Source: Oscillospiraceae bacterium
Lineage (GTDB): Bacteria; Bacillota; Clostridia; UMGS1810
DNA length: 64,000 nt
Assembly (NCBI GenBank): GCA_015069095.1
Contig: SVJH01000001.1
Span: forward strand, 62,001-126,000
Direction: 5' to 3'
Positions 26,363 through 34,921 of the stretch are shown one piece after another (position 1 is the stretch's first letter; every line of letters starts with the position of its first letter). Position numbers and translations under genes: made by a program. The notes beneath the pieces were generated by a model that saw nothing but the letters and a program-made list of their open reading frames with translations, was not told the DNA's origin and made no database searches.

Positions 26363-26398
26363 AACCCAAGTAATTTTAAAGTTACTTGGGTTGTTTTC
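26363..26398 (+). terminator. terminator at the end of the OLE-dxs-GH28 transcription unit
   Basis: An 11-bp stem AACCCAAGTAA (26363-26373) with TTACTTGGGTT (26382-26392), followed by GTTTTC. It is the first strong terminator seen after the OLE promoter. Confidence 0.8.
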
Positions 26399-26406
26399 AT
26401 TATACA

Positions 26407-26457
26407 AAAAAGTCGAAGCATAGTAACCTTTGCTTCGACGTGGTGCGCCTCCAGGGA
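26407..26457. repeat. left copy of a ~50-bp direct repeat: tRNA-Lys 3' end plus its terminator
   Basis: This copy matches 26747-26797 with only three differences in about 50 bases. It contains the last 17 bases of tRNA-Lys (TCCCTGGAGGCGCACCA on the minus strand) and the terminator hairpin with arms GTCGAAGCA/TGCTTCGAC. The rest of the tRNA is missing on this side. Confidence 0.8.
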
Positions 26458-26746
26458 AACGTATGCTGCGCATCCGCCCTGATAGTCGACCCAAAGGCAA
26501 CGCCTTTTGGTACCCGCCGTCGCAACACTTGGCTACAAAACAGTCCACCGGACTATTTTGCTAAACGCCGCGTGCCCCCTCGGGGTTCGAATCCCCTTCG
26601 TCTGCCAAATAAAAAAGAACCCCCCGCAAAAAGTTGGTAGCGATAACGAAGCGTCGCAAGGGCGTTTACAACCGCGCAGTAAAGTAGAGCGTGACTTTTT
26701 GTGGAAAAGGAGAAGAAAGGAAACACGCGGAAGACTTTTTTAATAA
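26458..26746. other. mosaic interval with tRNA debris and hairpins, no gene
   Basis: About 290 bases richer in GC than the surroundings. It contains the hairpins CCAAAGGC-AAC-GCCTTTTGG near 26491 and CAAAACAGTCC-ACC-GGACTATTTTG near 26536. It also holds a tRNA-like 3' end on the plus strand (26582-26607). Short open frames here are read-through of tRNA-type sequence and are not believable proteins. Confidence 0.5.
26582..26607 (+). pseudogene. tRNA 3'-end remnant (T arm, acceptor strand, CCA)
   Basis: GGGG-TTCGAAT-CCCC forms a T arm, followed by TTCGTCTG and CCA as acceptor strand, discriminator G and tail. I find no matching 5' acceptor, D arm or anticodon arm upstream, so this is a fragment. 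Confidence 0.45.
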
Positions 26747-26797
26747 AAAAAGTCGAAGCACAGTGAACTTTGCTTCGACGTGGTGCGCCTCCAGGGA
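26747..26797. repeat. right copy of the ~50-bp direct repeat, within intact tRNA-Lys and its terminator
   Basis: On the minus strand this includes the 3' end of the complete tRNA-Lys and then the hairpin GTCGAAGCA...TGCTTCGAC followed by TTTTTTTATT, the functional terminator of the tRNA gene. It repeats 26407-26457 at a distance of 340 bases. Confidence 0.8.
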
Positions 26798-26856
26798 TTC
26801 GAACCCTGGACCTGTCGATTAAGAGTCGAATGCTCTACCAACTGAGCTAGAGGCGC
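26781..26856 (-). tRNA. tRNA-Lys(CTT)
   Basis: A complete cloverleaf on the minus strand: acceptor GCGCCTC/GAGGCGC, D arm GCTC-AGTTGGTA-GAGC, anticodon loop CTCTTAA (anticodon CTT, Lys), a five-base variable loop, T arm CCAGG-GTTCGAAT-CCCTGG, discriminator A and an encoded CCA (26783-26781). The 27-43 pair is a T-C mismatch, which I recall as common in this isoacceptor. The terminator is included in the downstream repeat. Confidence 0.95.
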
Positions 26857-26967
26857 AGATATTTACAACATAGGTAATTATACACTTTTTTGTTTTATAA
26901 GTCAAGTAAAAATATACAAAAAATTTTGTGGAATTTGTAAAAAAATAAACAAAAATCAAATTTACTA

Positions 26968-26996
26968 TATACAAGATACATTTTGTGTGTTATAAT
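26968..26996 (+). promoter_or_regulatory. probable promoter of proC
   Basis: TATACA (26968-26973), a 17-base spacer and a perfect TATAAT (26991-26996), about 50 bases before proC. Confidence 0.5.
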
Positions 26997-27047
26997 GTAC
27001 AAACTTACCCTGTTAAGTTTACATAAAATCTGAAATAAGGTGAATAT

Positions 27048-27848
27048 ATGATTGAAAAGAAAATTGGCTTTATAGGTGTTGGAAATATGGGATTATCCAT
27101 ACTACTTGGAATGCTTAAATCTGAGGTTATAAGTAAACATAATCTTTTTGTGTATGATATAAAGTATTCTTCAGATGTTCCTTCGGATATATTAAAAGCC
27201 GAAAATATTAAAGAACTTGTTGAAAAAAGTGATGTTATTATTTTGGCTGTAAAACCGAATATGTTTTCAAAAATTCTAAATGAAGTTAAAGGTGCAGACA
27301 AATATAATGTAAAAAGTTATATTTCAATAGCGGCAGGAATTACAACTGACTATATAAAAGAAATTCTTGGAGATGTTAAAATAACAAGAGTTATGCCTAA
27401 CCTTGCATTAAGCGTTGGCGAAGGAATGACTGTTGTGTGTCCGTATGAGAATATTGCAAATGACGAACTTGATGTTGTTGAACAAATATTTAACTCGTGC
27501 GGGAAAATGAAAATTCTTCCCGAAAGTTATATCAACAAAGCAATTGCAATAAACGGAAGTGCTCCGGCATATGTGTTTATGTTTATAGAAGCACTCGCAG
27601 ATGCAGGTGTTAAAAATGGATTAACACGCGATGATGCATATTTTATAGCAGCACAAACAGTGCTTGGGAGTGCAAAAATGGTGCTTGAAACAGGAATAAA
27701 TCCCGCACATCTTAAAGATATGGTGTGCTCGCCTGCAGGTACAACAATAGAAGCGGTAATTGAACTTGAAAACAAAGGATTTAGAAATGCTGTAATAAGT
27801 GCAGTTCAAAAATGCACAGAAAAAGCAGAAAAAATGAGCAAAAACTAA
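27048..27848 (+). CDS. proC: pyrroline-5-carboxylate reductase
   Basis: Last step of proline synthesis: NAD(P)H-dependent reduction of pyrroline-5-carboxylate. The 266 residues fit the family. An N-terminal Rossmann motif GFIGVGNMG is followed by ILAVKPN, the ITRVMPNL motif and the C-terminal signature (VCSPAGTTIEAVIELE) that ends the helical dimer domain. An AAGGTG site precedes the ATG. It is located upstream of spoIIM but separated by 60 bases, possibly a separate unit. Confidence 0.96.
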   Translation: MIEKKIGFIGVGNMGLSILLGMLKSEVISKHNLFVYDIKYSSDVPSDILKAENIKELVEKSDVIILAVKPNMFSKILNEVKGADKYNVKSYISIAAGITTDYIKEILGDVKITRVMPNLALSVGEGMTVVCPYENIANDELDVVEQIFNSCGKMKILPESYINKAIAINGSAPAYVFMFIEALADAGVKNGLTRDDAYFIAAQTVLGSAKMVLETGINPAHLKDMVCSPAGTTIEAVIELENKGFRNAVISAVQKCTEKAEKMSKN

Positions 27849-27909
27849 TAAGTATTATTCATCTGATTTCTTCATATATATTTATATAATATAAATGGAG
27901 TTGTCTAAG

Positions 27910-28458
27910 ATGAAATATACAGTTAAAAGAAATGTTCCTAAAAATTACATTATATATATAGTTCTTGTTTTTGTATTTATCACTTTTGTAATACTTGGTG
28001 CATCAAATGTTACGAAACTTACAAATGACGAAATAATAAATCTTAGAGAATTTACAGATGAAATCTTTTTAAATGATCAATATGCAGATTTTTCTTACAT
28101 TATAAAAAACAGTTTTGTTACAAATGTTAAAACAGTTGGATTTGTGCTTTTGTGTTCACTTTCATATCCAACGTCGTTTTTAAGTGCTTTGATAATTATA
28201 CTTAAAGGCTTTTCGGTTGGATTTACATCAGGATTCTTAATTTTTGTATATAGCACAAAAGGGATGCTGTATTCACTTTTAACTGTTGTAACAGAATGTA
28301 TATTTATTATGCCGATAATGTTTGCATTATGTAGTTTATGTATAAGAAATACAAAAAACAAAAAAAGTACATTTAAAATCACTTTACTAGGGATATGTAT
28401 GGCACTTATGCAAATCATAATTGGAATTTTTTCTTACATTATAATAACTAAAATTTAG
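27910..28458 (+). CDS. spoIIM: stage II sporulation protein M
   Basis: A 182-residue membrane protein with about five helices. SpoIIM works with SpoIID and SpoIIP in the complex that dissolves septal peptidoglycan during engulfment of the forespore. The recognisable segment is KGFSVGFTSGFLIFVYSTKGMLYSL, the SpoIIM core. ATG 27910 has GGAG nine bases upstream, whereas the frame's first ATG (27895) overlaps that site. Directly followed by xerD, the arrangement conserved in many Firmicutes, which supports the call and suggests the organism or its ancestor forms spores. Confidence 0.88.
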   Translation: MKYTVKRNVPKNYIIYIVLVFVFITFVILGASNVTKLTNDEIINLREFTDEIFLNDQYADFSYIIKNSFVTNVKTVGFVLLCSLSYPTSFLSALIIILKGFSVGFTSGFLIFVYSTKGMLYSLLTVVTECIFIMPIMFALCSLCIRNTKNKKSTFKITLLGICMALMQIIIGIFSYIIITKI

Positions 28459-28473
28459 CGGAGATGAAATTTA

Positions 28474-29355
28474 ATGGCAAATGTTATAAATGAATTTGCG
28501 ACTTATCTTGATAGTACCAAAGGTGTATCTCAAGGTACGATACAATCGTATACAAGAGATATAAAACAGTATATGAATTACCTTAATGCAAATTACATAG
28601 ATATCCAAAGAGCAAATAAAACGAATGTTATTTCATATATGATGTCGCTCCAAAAAAACGGACGTGCACCATCAAGTATTTCGCGTGCACTTGCATCATT
28701 AAGAGCGTTTTATAAATATCTTACATCTGAAAATATTGTTGCAAATGATCCTACGTTAAGACTTGAAACTCCAAAACAGGACAAGAAACTTCCTTCAATT
28801 CTTACCGTAGAAGAAGTAGATTTGCTGCTTGAACAACCAGATGTCGGAACTTTCAGAGGTAAACGCGATAAAGCAATGCTTGAACTTATTTATGCATCGG
28901 GAATAAAAGTTTCAGAACTTGTATCTCTTGAAATTGAAGATGTTGAAATAGGACTTGGTTTTGTAAGGTGCGTTTCTGGTGCAAAGGCAAGAATCATACC
29001 GCTTGGAAGTGTATGTCTTAAAGCACTTAGTGATTATCTTCAGTTTTCAAGAAGTTTTCTTGTATCGGATAAATCTCAGAAAAAACTTTTTGTAAACTGC
29101 TCGGGTTCTAACCTTACCCGTCAGGGATTCTGGAAGATAATAAAAGAATACAAAGAAAAGGCAAATATAGAAAAAGAGATAACACCACACACATTAAGGC
29201 ACTCGTTTGCGGCACATCTTCTGGAAAATGGGGCGGATTTAACCTCAATTCAGGAAATGCTTGGCCATAGTGATATTTCATCTACCCAAATTTACACAAA
29301 ATTAGTAAAAACAAGAATAAAAGAGGTATATAATAAGGCTCATCCAAGAGCATAA
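28474..29355 (+). CDS. xerD: XerD-type tyrosine recombinase with altered catalytic positions
   Basis: A 293-residue tyrosine recombinase: N-terminal SAM-like core-binding domain (~1-95) and catalytic domain. Gene order (spoIIM-xerD), length and the ending YNKAHPRA match XerD, which resolves chromosome dimers at dif. Conserved in the active site are HTLRH, LGHSD and the nucleophile IYTKL. The box I arginine (GLRVSEL in E. coli) is Lys here (K145, GIKVSEL), and the hairpin lysine region GKGNKER is shortened to SGAKAR. These changes could weaken or re-tune cleavage. It starts 15 bases after spoIIM. Confidence 0.88.
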   Translation: MANVINEFATYLDSTKGVSQGTIQSYTRDIKQYMNYLNANYIDIQRANKTNVISYMMSLQKNGRAPSSISRALASLRAFYKYLTSENIVANDPTLRLETPKQDKKLPSILTVEEVDLLLEQPDVGTFRGKRDKAMLELIYASGIKVSELVSLEIEDVEIGLGFVRCVSGAKARIIPLGSVCLKALSDYLQFSRSFLVSDKSQKKLFVNCSGSNLTRQGFWKIIKEYKEKANIEKEITPHTLRHSFAAHLLENGADLTSIQEMLGHSDISSTQIYTKLVKTRIKEVYNKAHPRA

Positions 29356-29370
29356 CACCTCAAAAATCAT

Positions 29371-29413
29371 AAAAAGTGCACAAAAATCTAATCGATTTTT
29401 GTGCACTTTTCAC
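29371..29413 (+). terminator. terminator after xerD
   Basis: A long stem, AAAAGTGCACAAAAATC (29372-29388) with GATTTTTGTGCACTTTT (29394-29410), isolates the ribosomal cluster from upstream transcription. Confidence 0.85.
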
Positions 29414-29461
29414 GAAATTTTAAAAAAGTTGAAAAAAACACCTAAAAAATGAAAAAAATCC

Positions 29462-29490
29462 TTGCAAAATAGGCTGTTTTATTGTAAAAT
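29462..29490 (+). promoter_or_regulatory. promoter of the S10 ribosomal operon
   Basis: TTGCAA (29462-29467), a 17-base spacer and TAAAAT (29485-29490). This gives a leader of about 240 bases before rpsJ. Confidence 0.6.
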
Positions 29491-29496
29491 AATATA

Positions 29497-29736
29497 GCAA
29501 GTGGCATTGACATACGATGAAGTGGGAGGTTGCAGTCAGGAAAAACCTGACTAATTTCCATGGAGAATGTCCGAATCATAGAACTCGGGCGGCATAACCA
29601 CAGTACAGGAGTATTATGCCCGGTTTTACTATGTAAACCGGGATTTATAATGCTTAGAGCACGAAACACACGGCTAAGTGTACTGTATATGAGTTGTCGT
29701 AATGCAGCAAACAATACGATAAGGAGGTACTTACAA
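29497..29736 (+). promoter_or_regulatory. structured 5' leader of the S10 operon
   Basis: A ~240-base untranslated leader with several hairpins: AGTCAGG-AAAAA-CCTGACT near 29535, TCCGA...TCGGG near 29570, and CCCGGTTT...AAACCGGG near 29619-29642. Firmicutes S10 operons are known to carry leaders involved in autogenous control by L4; whether this one belongs to that class is inference. An open frame extending upstream of rpsJ from 29560 lacks a ribosome-binding site and is not accepted. Confidence 0.5.
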
Positions 29737-30051
29737 ATGGCTAAAAGTCAGAAAATCAGAATCAAACTAAAAGCTTATGATCATCAGTTAGTTGATCAGT
29801 CAGCACAGAAGTTAGTTGAAACAGCACTTAGAACAGGTGCAAAGGTATCAGGTCCTATTCCGCTTCCAACTAAAAAGGAAGTTGTGACAATCCTAAGAGC
29901 GGTTCACAAATACAAAGATAGTCGTGAACAGTTCGAAATGAGAACTCACAAAAGAATGATCGATATCTTAGAACCAAATTCTAAAACAATCGACACACTT
30001 CTTAAAATATCATTGCCAGCAGGCGTTGATATAGAAATTAAACAGCTTTAA
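29737..30051 (+). CDS. rpsJ: 30S ribosomal protein S10
   Basis: A 104-residue S10 with [34 protein letters not shown] and the loop [11 protein letters not shown]. Besides its ribosomal place, S10 takes part in antitermination as NusE. The start is ATG 29737 because AAGGAGG lies upstream; the longer frame is leader RNA. First gene of the S10-spc-alpha cluster. Confidence 0.98.
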   Translation: MAKSQKIRIKLKAYDHQLVDQSAQKLVETALRTGAKVSGPIPLPTKKEVVTILRAVHKYKDSREQFEMRTHKRMIDILEPNSKTIDTLLKISLPAGVDIEIKQL

Positions 30052-30151
30052 TTTAACCCACTGTTTAATTTGCATAAGTTGCTTATAATGTTTAAGCAAC
30101 GGGTAATGTTGGGGAAATCCTCAACCAATAACCATATAGGAGGAAAGAAAA

Positions 30152-30781
30152 ATGCAGAAAGCAATTTTAGGAAGAAAGCTTGGTATGACTCAAGTTTTCA
30201 CAGAAGACGGAACAGTTATTCCTGTTACAGTAATTGAAGCAGGCCCTGTAACTGTTACACAACTTAAAACTATCGAAAATGATGGTTACAAAGCTGTTCA
30301 GGTTGGCTATGAAGATGCTAAAGAAAACAAACTAAACAAACCTGAAAAAGGTCATTTAGACAAAGCAGGCGTAGCTGCAAAGAGAGTTTTGAAAGAATTC
30401 AGATTTGACGAAGGCGTTGAACTTAACCTTGGTGATGAAATCAAAGTTGATGTTTTTGCAGCTGGAGACAAAATCGATGTAACAGGTATCAGCAAAGGTA
30501 AAGGCTTTGCAGGTACAACAAAAAGATGGGGAACACACAGAGGTCCTATGAGTCACGGTTCTGGTTATCACAGAGGTGTTGGTTCTATGGGTGCTTGTTC
30601 AACTCCTTCAAGAGTTATGAAGAACAAGAAACTTCCTGGACACATGGGTGTTGAACAAGTTACTGTTCAGAATTTGGATGTTGTTAAAGTGGACGCAGAA
30701 AAGAACCTTCTTTTAGTAAAAGGTGCAGTTCCTGGTCCTAAAGGTGGTTTACTTACAATAGTAAACACTGTGAAAGCTTAA
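30152..30781 (+). CDS. rplC: 50S ribosomal protein L3
   Basis: A 209-residue L3 starting [16 protein letters not shown], with the central extension [22 protein letters not shown] that reaches the peptidyl transferase centre. It nucleates large-subunit assembly. A 100-base spacer with a small hairpin (GTTGCTTA...TAAGCAAC) separates it from rpsJ. Confidence 0.98.
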   Translation: MQKAILGRKLGMTQVFTEDGTVIPVTVIEAGPVTVTQLKTIENDGYKAVQVGYEDAKENKLNKPEKGHLDKAGVAAKRVLKEFRFDEGVELNLGDEIKVDVFAAGDKIDVTGISKGKGFAGTTKRWGTHRGPMSHGSGYHRGVGSMGACSTPSRVMKNKKLPGHMGVEQVTVQNLDVVKVDAEKNLLLVKGAVPGPKGGLLTIVNTVKA

Positions 30782-30810
30782 GGTTATACTCGAGAAAGGA
30801 GGACTAAAAT

Positions 30811-31434
30811 ATGCCTAAGGTAGATTTATATAAAATGGATGGAAGTAAAAACGGCACAATTGAACTTAACGATGCAATCTTCGGTCAGGAAGTAAATACA
30901 AGCGTTATGCATCAGGTTGTTGTTAATTACTTAGCAAATCAGAGACAAGGTACACAGAGTACTAAAACTCGCAGTGAAGTATCAGGCGGCGGAATTAAAC
31001 CTTGGAGACAAAAAGGTACAGGCCGTGCAAGACAGGGTAGCATCAGAGCTACACAGTGGATTAAAGGCGGTATCGCTTTAGGTCCAAAACCAAGAGATTA
31101 CAGCTACACATTAAACAAAAAAGTTAAAAGAGTTGCTTTAAAATCAGCTCTAAGTTCAAAAGTGGCTGAAAACGAAATTAAAGTTATCGAAGATTTGAAA
31201 ATAGAAGAAATCAAAACAAAAACAGTTGTTACAATGCTTAAAAATCTTGAAGTTAACACAAAAGCTCTTATCGTTACTTGCGAAAAAGATGATATTGTTG
31301 TTAAATCAGCAAGAAACATTGAAGGCGTTGATACAACATTCGTAAACGTTTTGAACGTATATGATATTTTAAGTCACGATCAACTTATTATTGCTAAAGA
31401 AGCAATCAGTAAGCTTGAGGAGGTGTTTGCATAA
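30811..31434 (+). CDS. rplD: 50S ribosomal protein L4
   Basis: A 207-residue L4 with the tunnel loop [22 protein letters not shown]4 binds 23S rRNA and in many bacteria represses its own operon through the leader, so it is the candidate regulator of the 29497-29736 RNA. Its stop overlaps the rplW start. Confidence 0.98.
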   Translation: MPKVDLYKMDGSKNGTIELNDAIFGQEVNTSVMHQVVVNYLANQRQGTQSTKTRSEVSGGGIKPWRQKGTGRARQGSIRATQWIKGGIALGPKPRDYSYTLNKKVKRVALKSALSSKVAENEIKVIEDLKIEEIKTKTVVTMLKNLEVNTKALIVTCEKDDIVVKSARNIEGVDTTFVNVLNVYDILSHDQLIIAKEAISKLEEVFA

Positions 31435-31727
31435 TGAACGCACATGATATCATTATAAGACCTATTATCTCTGAAAAAAGTATGGATCAGTTAGCTGATA
31501 AAAAATATACTTTTGAAGTAGCAAAAGGCGCAAACAAAATTGAAATCAAAAAAGCTGTTGAAGAAATTTTCAAAGGTACACACGTTGAAAGTGTTACAAC
31601 TTCAATAGTTAAAGGTAAAATTAAAAGAATGGGTGCTACATCCGGTAAAAGAGCAGACTGGAAAAAAGCAACTGTTAAATTATCACAAGATTCAAAAACA
31701 ATTGAGTTCTTTGAAGGCTTGGCTTAA
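31434..31727 (+). CDS. rplW: 50S ribosomal protein L23
   Basis: A 97-residue L23 with IIRPIISEKSMDQL and the ANKIEIKKAVEEIF helix. It lies at the exit tunnel, where it docks trigger factor and SRP. Start directly overlaps the rplD stop (TAATG). Confidence 0.97.
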   Translation: MNAHDIIIRPIISEKSMDQLADKKYTFEVAKGANKIEIKKAVEEIFKGTHVESVTTSIVKGKIKRMGATSGKRADWKKATVKLSQDSKTIEFFEGLA

Positions 31728-31755
31728 TATCAAATAGTTAAGGAGTGTAAAGAAA

Positions 31756-32589
31756 ATGGCGATTAAAAAATTTAATCCTACTTCTCCGGCTCGTAGATTT
31801 ATGACAGTGTCAACCTTTGAAGAAATTACTAAGGTTGAACCGGAAAAATCTTTGCTTGAACCTTTAAAGAAAAATTCAGGCAGAAACTCATACGGTAGAA
31901 TCACAGTACGTCATAGAGGCGGCGGAAACAAAAGAAAATACAGAATTATAGATTTCAAAAGAACAAAAGACGGTATGAACGCAAACGTTATTGCGATTGA
32001 ATACGATCCAAACAGATCAGCTAATATCGCTCTAATTCAGTACGAAGATGGCGAAAAAAGCTACATCATCGCTCCATACAGCCTAAAAGTTGGCGACGTT
32101 GTTCGTTCAGGTGCCGATGCTGACATTAAACCTGGTAACGCATTACCAATCAGTGCAATTCCTGTTGGTACTTTAATCCACAACATTGAACTTGCACCTG
32201 GAAAAGGCGGTCAGCTTGTAAGAAGTGCTGGTAACAGTGCACAGCTTATGGCTAAAGAAGGTAAATATGCTCAGGTAAGACTTCCATCTGGTGAAGTTAG
32301 AATGATAAGAATCGATTGTAGAGCAACTGTTGGTCAGGTAAGTAACTTAGACCATGAAAACATCTCAATCGGTAAAGCAGGTAGAAAGAGACATATGGGA
32401 TGGAGACCTACAGTACGTGGTGTTGTTATGAACCCATGCGACCATCCACACGGTGGTGGTGAAGGTAAATCTCCAGTTGGTATGCCTAGCCCGGTTACTC
32501 CTTGGGGTAAACCTACACTTGGTTACAAAACACGTAACAAGAAAAAACAGAGTAACAAATATATCGTTAGAAGAAGAAACGCGAAGTAA
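31756..32589 (+). CDS. rplB: 50S ribosomal protein L2
   Basis: A 277-residue L2 with [30 protein letters not shown] and the conserved active-centre loop [12 protein letters not shown] (the His required for peptidyl transfer). Full length and normal in all visible motifs. Confidence 0.98.
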   Translation: MAIKKFNPTSPARRFMTVSTFEEITKVEPEKSLLEPLKKNSGRNSYGRITVRHRGGGNKRKYRIIDFKRTKDGMNANVIAIEYDPNRSANIALIQYEDGEKSYIIAPYSLKVGDVVRSGADADIKPGNALPISAIPVGTLIHNIELAPGKGGQLVRSAGNSAQLMAKEGKYAQVRLPSGEVRMIRIDCRATVGQVSNLDHENISIGKAGRKRHMGWRPTVRGVVMNPCDHPHGGGEGKSPVGMPSPVTPWGKPTLGYKTRNKKKQSNKYIVRRRNAK

Positions 32590-32618
32590 AACCTATGTAA
32601 TTCGAGAGGAGGTTTATT

Positions 32619-32897
32619 ATGGGAAGATCAGTTAAAAAAGGTCCTTTCGTCGAAGAACGTTTGATGAAAAGAATCGTTGAAATGAACGATGCTGGTGAAA
32701 AAAGAGTTGTAAAAACTTGGTCAAGAGCATCTACAATATTCCCTGAAATGGTTGGACACACAATAGCTGTTTATGACGGCAGAAAACACGTGCCGGTTTA
32801 TATTAGTGAGGATATGGTTGGACACAAACTTGGTGAATTTGCTCCTACAAGAACATATAAAGGTCATGCAGGTTCAAAAACATCAAACGTAAGATAA
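32619..32897 (+). CDS. rpsS: 30S ribosomal protein S19
   Basis: A 92-residue S19, [15 protein letters not shown], with [22 protein letters not shown] and [14 protein letters not shown]. It sits in the small-subunit head next to S13. GAGAGGAGG precedes the start. Confidence 0.98.
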   Translation: MGRSVKKGPFVEERLMKRIVEMNDAGEKRVVKTWSRASTIFPEMVGHTIAVYDGRKHVPVYISEDMVGHKLGEFAPTRTYKGHAGSKTSNVR

Positions 32898-32934
32898 CAA
32901 TCGTTATCCTAATTCCGGAGAGGAGGATTTAACA

Positions 32935-33288
32935 ATGGAACAAGCAATTGCAAATGAAGCAAGAGCAAAACTTAGTTATGCTCGTATTTCTTCAAGAAAA
33001 GTTAAAGTTGTAATTGATTTAATCAGAAATAAAAAAGTTGGAGATGCTTTAGCAATTTTAAAATTTACTCCTAAAGCTGCAGCTCCTATCGTAGAAAAAC
33101 TTCTACTTTCTGCTATCGCAAATGCAGAAACAAATCATAATATGGACGTTGATAAACTTTATGTTGCTGAGGTTTTTGCAAACCAGGGCCCAACTCTTAA
33201 AAGAGTACAGCCAAGAGCACAGGGTAGAGCGTTCAGAATAAGAAAAAGAACTAGTCACATTACTATCGTTCTAAAAGAAAAAGAGTAA
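32935..33288 (+). CDS. rplV: 50S ribosomal protein L22
   Basis: A 117-residue L22 with [20 protein letters not shown] and the tunnel hairpin [20 protein letters not shown], where macrolide contacts occur. Normal length; GAGAGGAGG ribosome-binding site. Confidence 0.98.
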   Translation: MEQAIANEARAKLSYARISSRKVKVVIDLIRNKKVGDALAILKFTPKAAAPIVEKLLLSAIANAETNHNMDVDKLYVAEVFANQGPTLKRVQPRAQGRAFRIRKRTSHITIVLKEKE

Positions 33289-33304
33289 GAAGGAGGTAAG
33301 AATT

Positions 33305-33970
33305 TTGGGTCAGAAAGTACATCCACACGGATTAAGAGTTGGCGTTATCAAAGATTGGGATTCAAAATGGTACGCTGACAAAAAAGATTTCGGTGATAAT
33401 CTTGTTGAAGATTACAAAATAAGAAAATATCTTAAAAAATCTCTTTTTGCTGCTGGAATTGCTAAAATTGAGATTGAAAGAAACGATGATAAAGTAAGAG
33501 TAAACATTTATTCTGCAAAACCTGGTATCATTATTGGTCGCGGTGGTGCAGAAAAAGACAAAATTAAAGCAAATGTAGAAAAACTAATCGGCAAAAATGT
33601 TATAATTAACATTGTTGAAGTTAAAAGTGCTGAAACAAATGCACAACTTGTTGCTGAAAACATTGCTGCACAGCTCGAAAGACGTATCTCTTTCAGACGT
33701 GCAATGAAATCATGTATGCAAAGAGCAATGAAACTTGGAGTTAAAGGTATCAAAACAGCATGTTCTGGTCGTCTTGGCGGTGCTGAAATCGCTCGTACAG
33801 AACATTATCATGAAGGTACTATTCCACTTCAGACACTTAGAGCAGACATTGATTACGGTTTCTATGAAGCTGACACAACATATGGTAAAATCGGTGTTAA
33901 GGTTTGGATTTACAAAGGCGAAGTTTTAAGAGCCAACAAACCAGCCGCTAAAGCTGAAGGAGGTAAGTAA
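33305..33970 (+). CDS. rpsC: 30S ribosomal protein S3
   Basis: A 221-residue S3 ([18 protein letters not shown]) with a KH domain ([17 protein letters not shown]) and the [20 protein letters not shown] helix of the mRNA-entry helicase. It begins with TTG; AGGAGG lies seven or eight bases upstream and the protein start matches the family exactly. Confidence 0.98.
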   Translation: MGQKVHPHGLRVGVIKDWDSKWYADKKDFGDNLVEDYKIRKYLKKSLFAAGIAKIEIERNDDKVRVNIYSAKPGIIIGRGGAEKDKIKANVEKLIGKNVIINIVEVKSAETNAQLVAENIAAQLERRISFRRAMKSCMQRAMKLGVKGIKTACSGRLGGAEIARTEHYHEGTIPLQTLRADIDYGFYEADTTYGKIGVKVWIYKGEVLRANKPAAKAEGGK

Positions 33971-33972
33971 TC

Positions 33973-34413
33973 ATGTTATTACCTAAAAGAGTTAAATACA
34001 GAAGAGTAATGAGAGGTCGTATGACCGGTAAAGCTACTCGCGGAAATAAAGTATCTCACGGCGATTTTGGTATTCAGGCTTTAGAGCCAGCTTGGATCAC
34101 AAGTAATCAGATTGAAGCAGCCAGAATTGCAATGACACGTTATATCAAAAGAGGTGGTCAGGTTTGGATTAAAATATTCCCTGACAAACCTGTAACAGAA
34201 AAACCTGCTGAAACTCGTATGGGTAGCGGTAAAGGTTCTCCAGAATACTGGGTAGCAGTAGTTAAACCGGGCAGAGTATTATTTGAAATCGGCGGTGTAA
34301 ATGAAGAAACAGCAAGAGAAGCTATGCGTCTTGCAATGCATAAATTACCAGTTAAATGTAAATTCGTTACACGCGAAACTCAAGAAAGTGACGGTGATTT
34401 AAGTGAAAGTTAA
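33973..34413 (+). CDS. rplP: 50S ribosomal protein L16
   Basis: A 146-residue L16 with [15 protein letters not shown], the conserved [18 protein letters not shown] and [19 protein letters not shown]. It helps position A-site tRNA. Two bases after rpsC; its end overlaps rpmC by 11 bases. Confidence 0.98.
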   Translation: MLLPKRVKYRRVMRGRMTGKATRGNKVSHGDFGIQALEPAWITSNQIEAARIAMTRYIKRGGQVWIKIFPDKPVTEKPAETRMGSGKGSPEYWVAVVKPGRVLFEIGGVNEETAREAMRLAMHKLPVKCKFVTRETQESDGDLSES

Positions 34414-34603
34414 TGAAATCAGAGATTTTGCAGATATGGAATTAGAGCAAAAATTATCCGAACTTAAAGTCGAATTGTTCAACTTGAGATTTCAGCATGC
34501 AACAAACCAGCTTGATAATCCAAGAAGAATAACCGAGGTTAAACGTACAATTGCTAAAATCAAAACAGTTATACGTGAAAGAGAATTAAAACAGACTGTT
34601 TAA
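34403..34603 (+). CDS. rpmC: 50S ribosomal protein L29
   Basis: A 66-residue helical hairpin protein ([33 protein letters not shown], then [14 protein letters not shown]). Located at the tunnel exit beside L23. It overlaps the rplP end, so translation is coupled. Confidence 0.97.
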   Translation: MKVNEIRDFADMELEQKLSELKVELFNLRFQHATNQLDNPRRITEVKRTIAKIKTVIRERELKQTV

Positions 34604-34642
34604 TTTTTAGAGGAAGTTTTTTAAAAAGGAGGAATATTGCTC

Positions 34643-34897
34643 GTGGAACGTAATTACAGAAAAGTTCGTATAGGCAAGGTTGTTAGTGATAAAATGGACA
34701 AAACAATCGTTGTTGCTATTGAATATAATGTAAAGCATGGTCTTTACGGTAAAATTGTTAAAAGAACTTATAAACTAAAAGCTCACGATGAACAGGGCGT
34801 TGCTAAAATGGGAGATAAGGTTAAAGTTATGGAAACAAAACCTATTTCTAAGGACAAACGTTGGAGACTCGTTGAGATTGTAGAAAAAGCTCGATAA
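34643..34897 (+). CDS. rpsQ: 30S ribosomal protein S17
   Basis: An 84-residue OB-fold protein, [20 protein letters not shown], then [24 protein letters not shown] 34643 is taken as start because it gives the family's N-terminus and a ten-base spacing from AAGGAGG; TTG 34637 is only four bases from it. Confidence 0.97.
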   Translation: MERNYRKVRIGKVVSDKMDKTIVVAIEYNVKHGLYGKIVKRTYKLKAHDEQGVAKMGDKVKVMETKPISKDKRWRLVEIVEKAR

Positions 34898-34921
34898 TAC
34901 ACGGAAAGGAGAGGTTCTTAA

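Noticed and set aside
26440-26620. A tmRNA gene suggested by a lone tRNA 3' end with encoded CCA
   Set aside because: No matching 5' acceptor half and no tag-peptide frame are present, and the T stem is imperfect.
26386-26743. Open frames of 78-84 codons in the tRNA-Lys repeat region
   Set aside because: They read through tRNA T-arm and CCA sequence (giving LGVRIPFV-like peptides), overlap hairpins and lack ribosome-binding sites. Such frames are typical artefacts of tRNA-derived DNA.
29560-29736. Extended N-terminus of rpsJ starting at 29560
   Set aside because: The added 59 residues are translation of the structured leader. The family start and AAGGAGG both point to ATG 29737.
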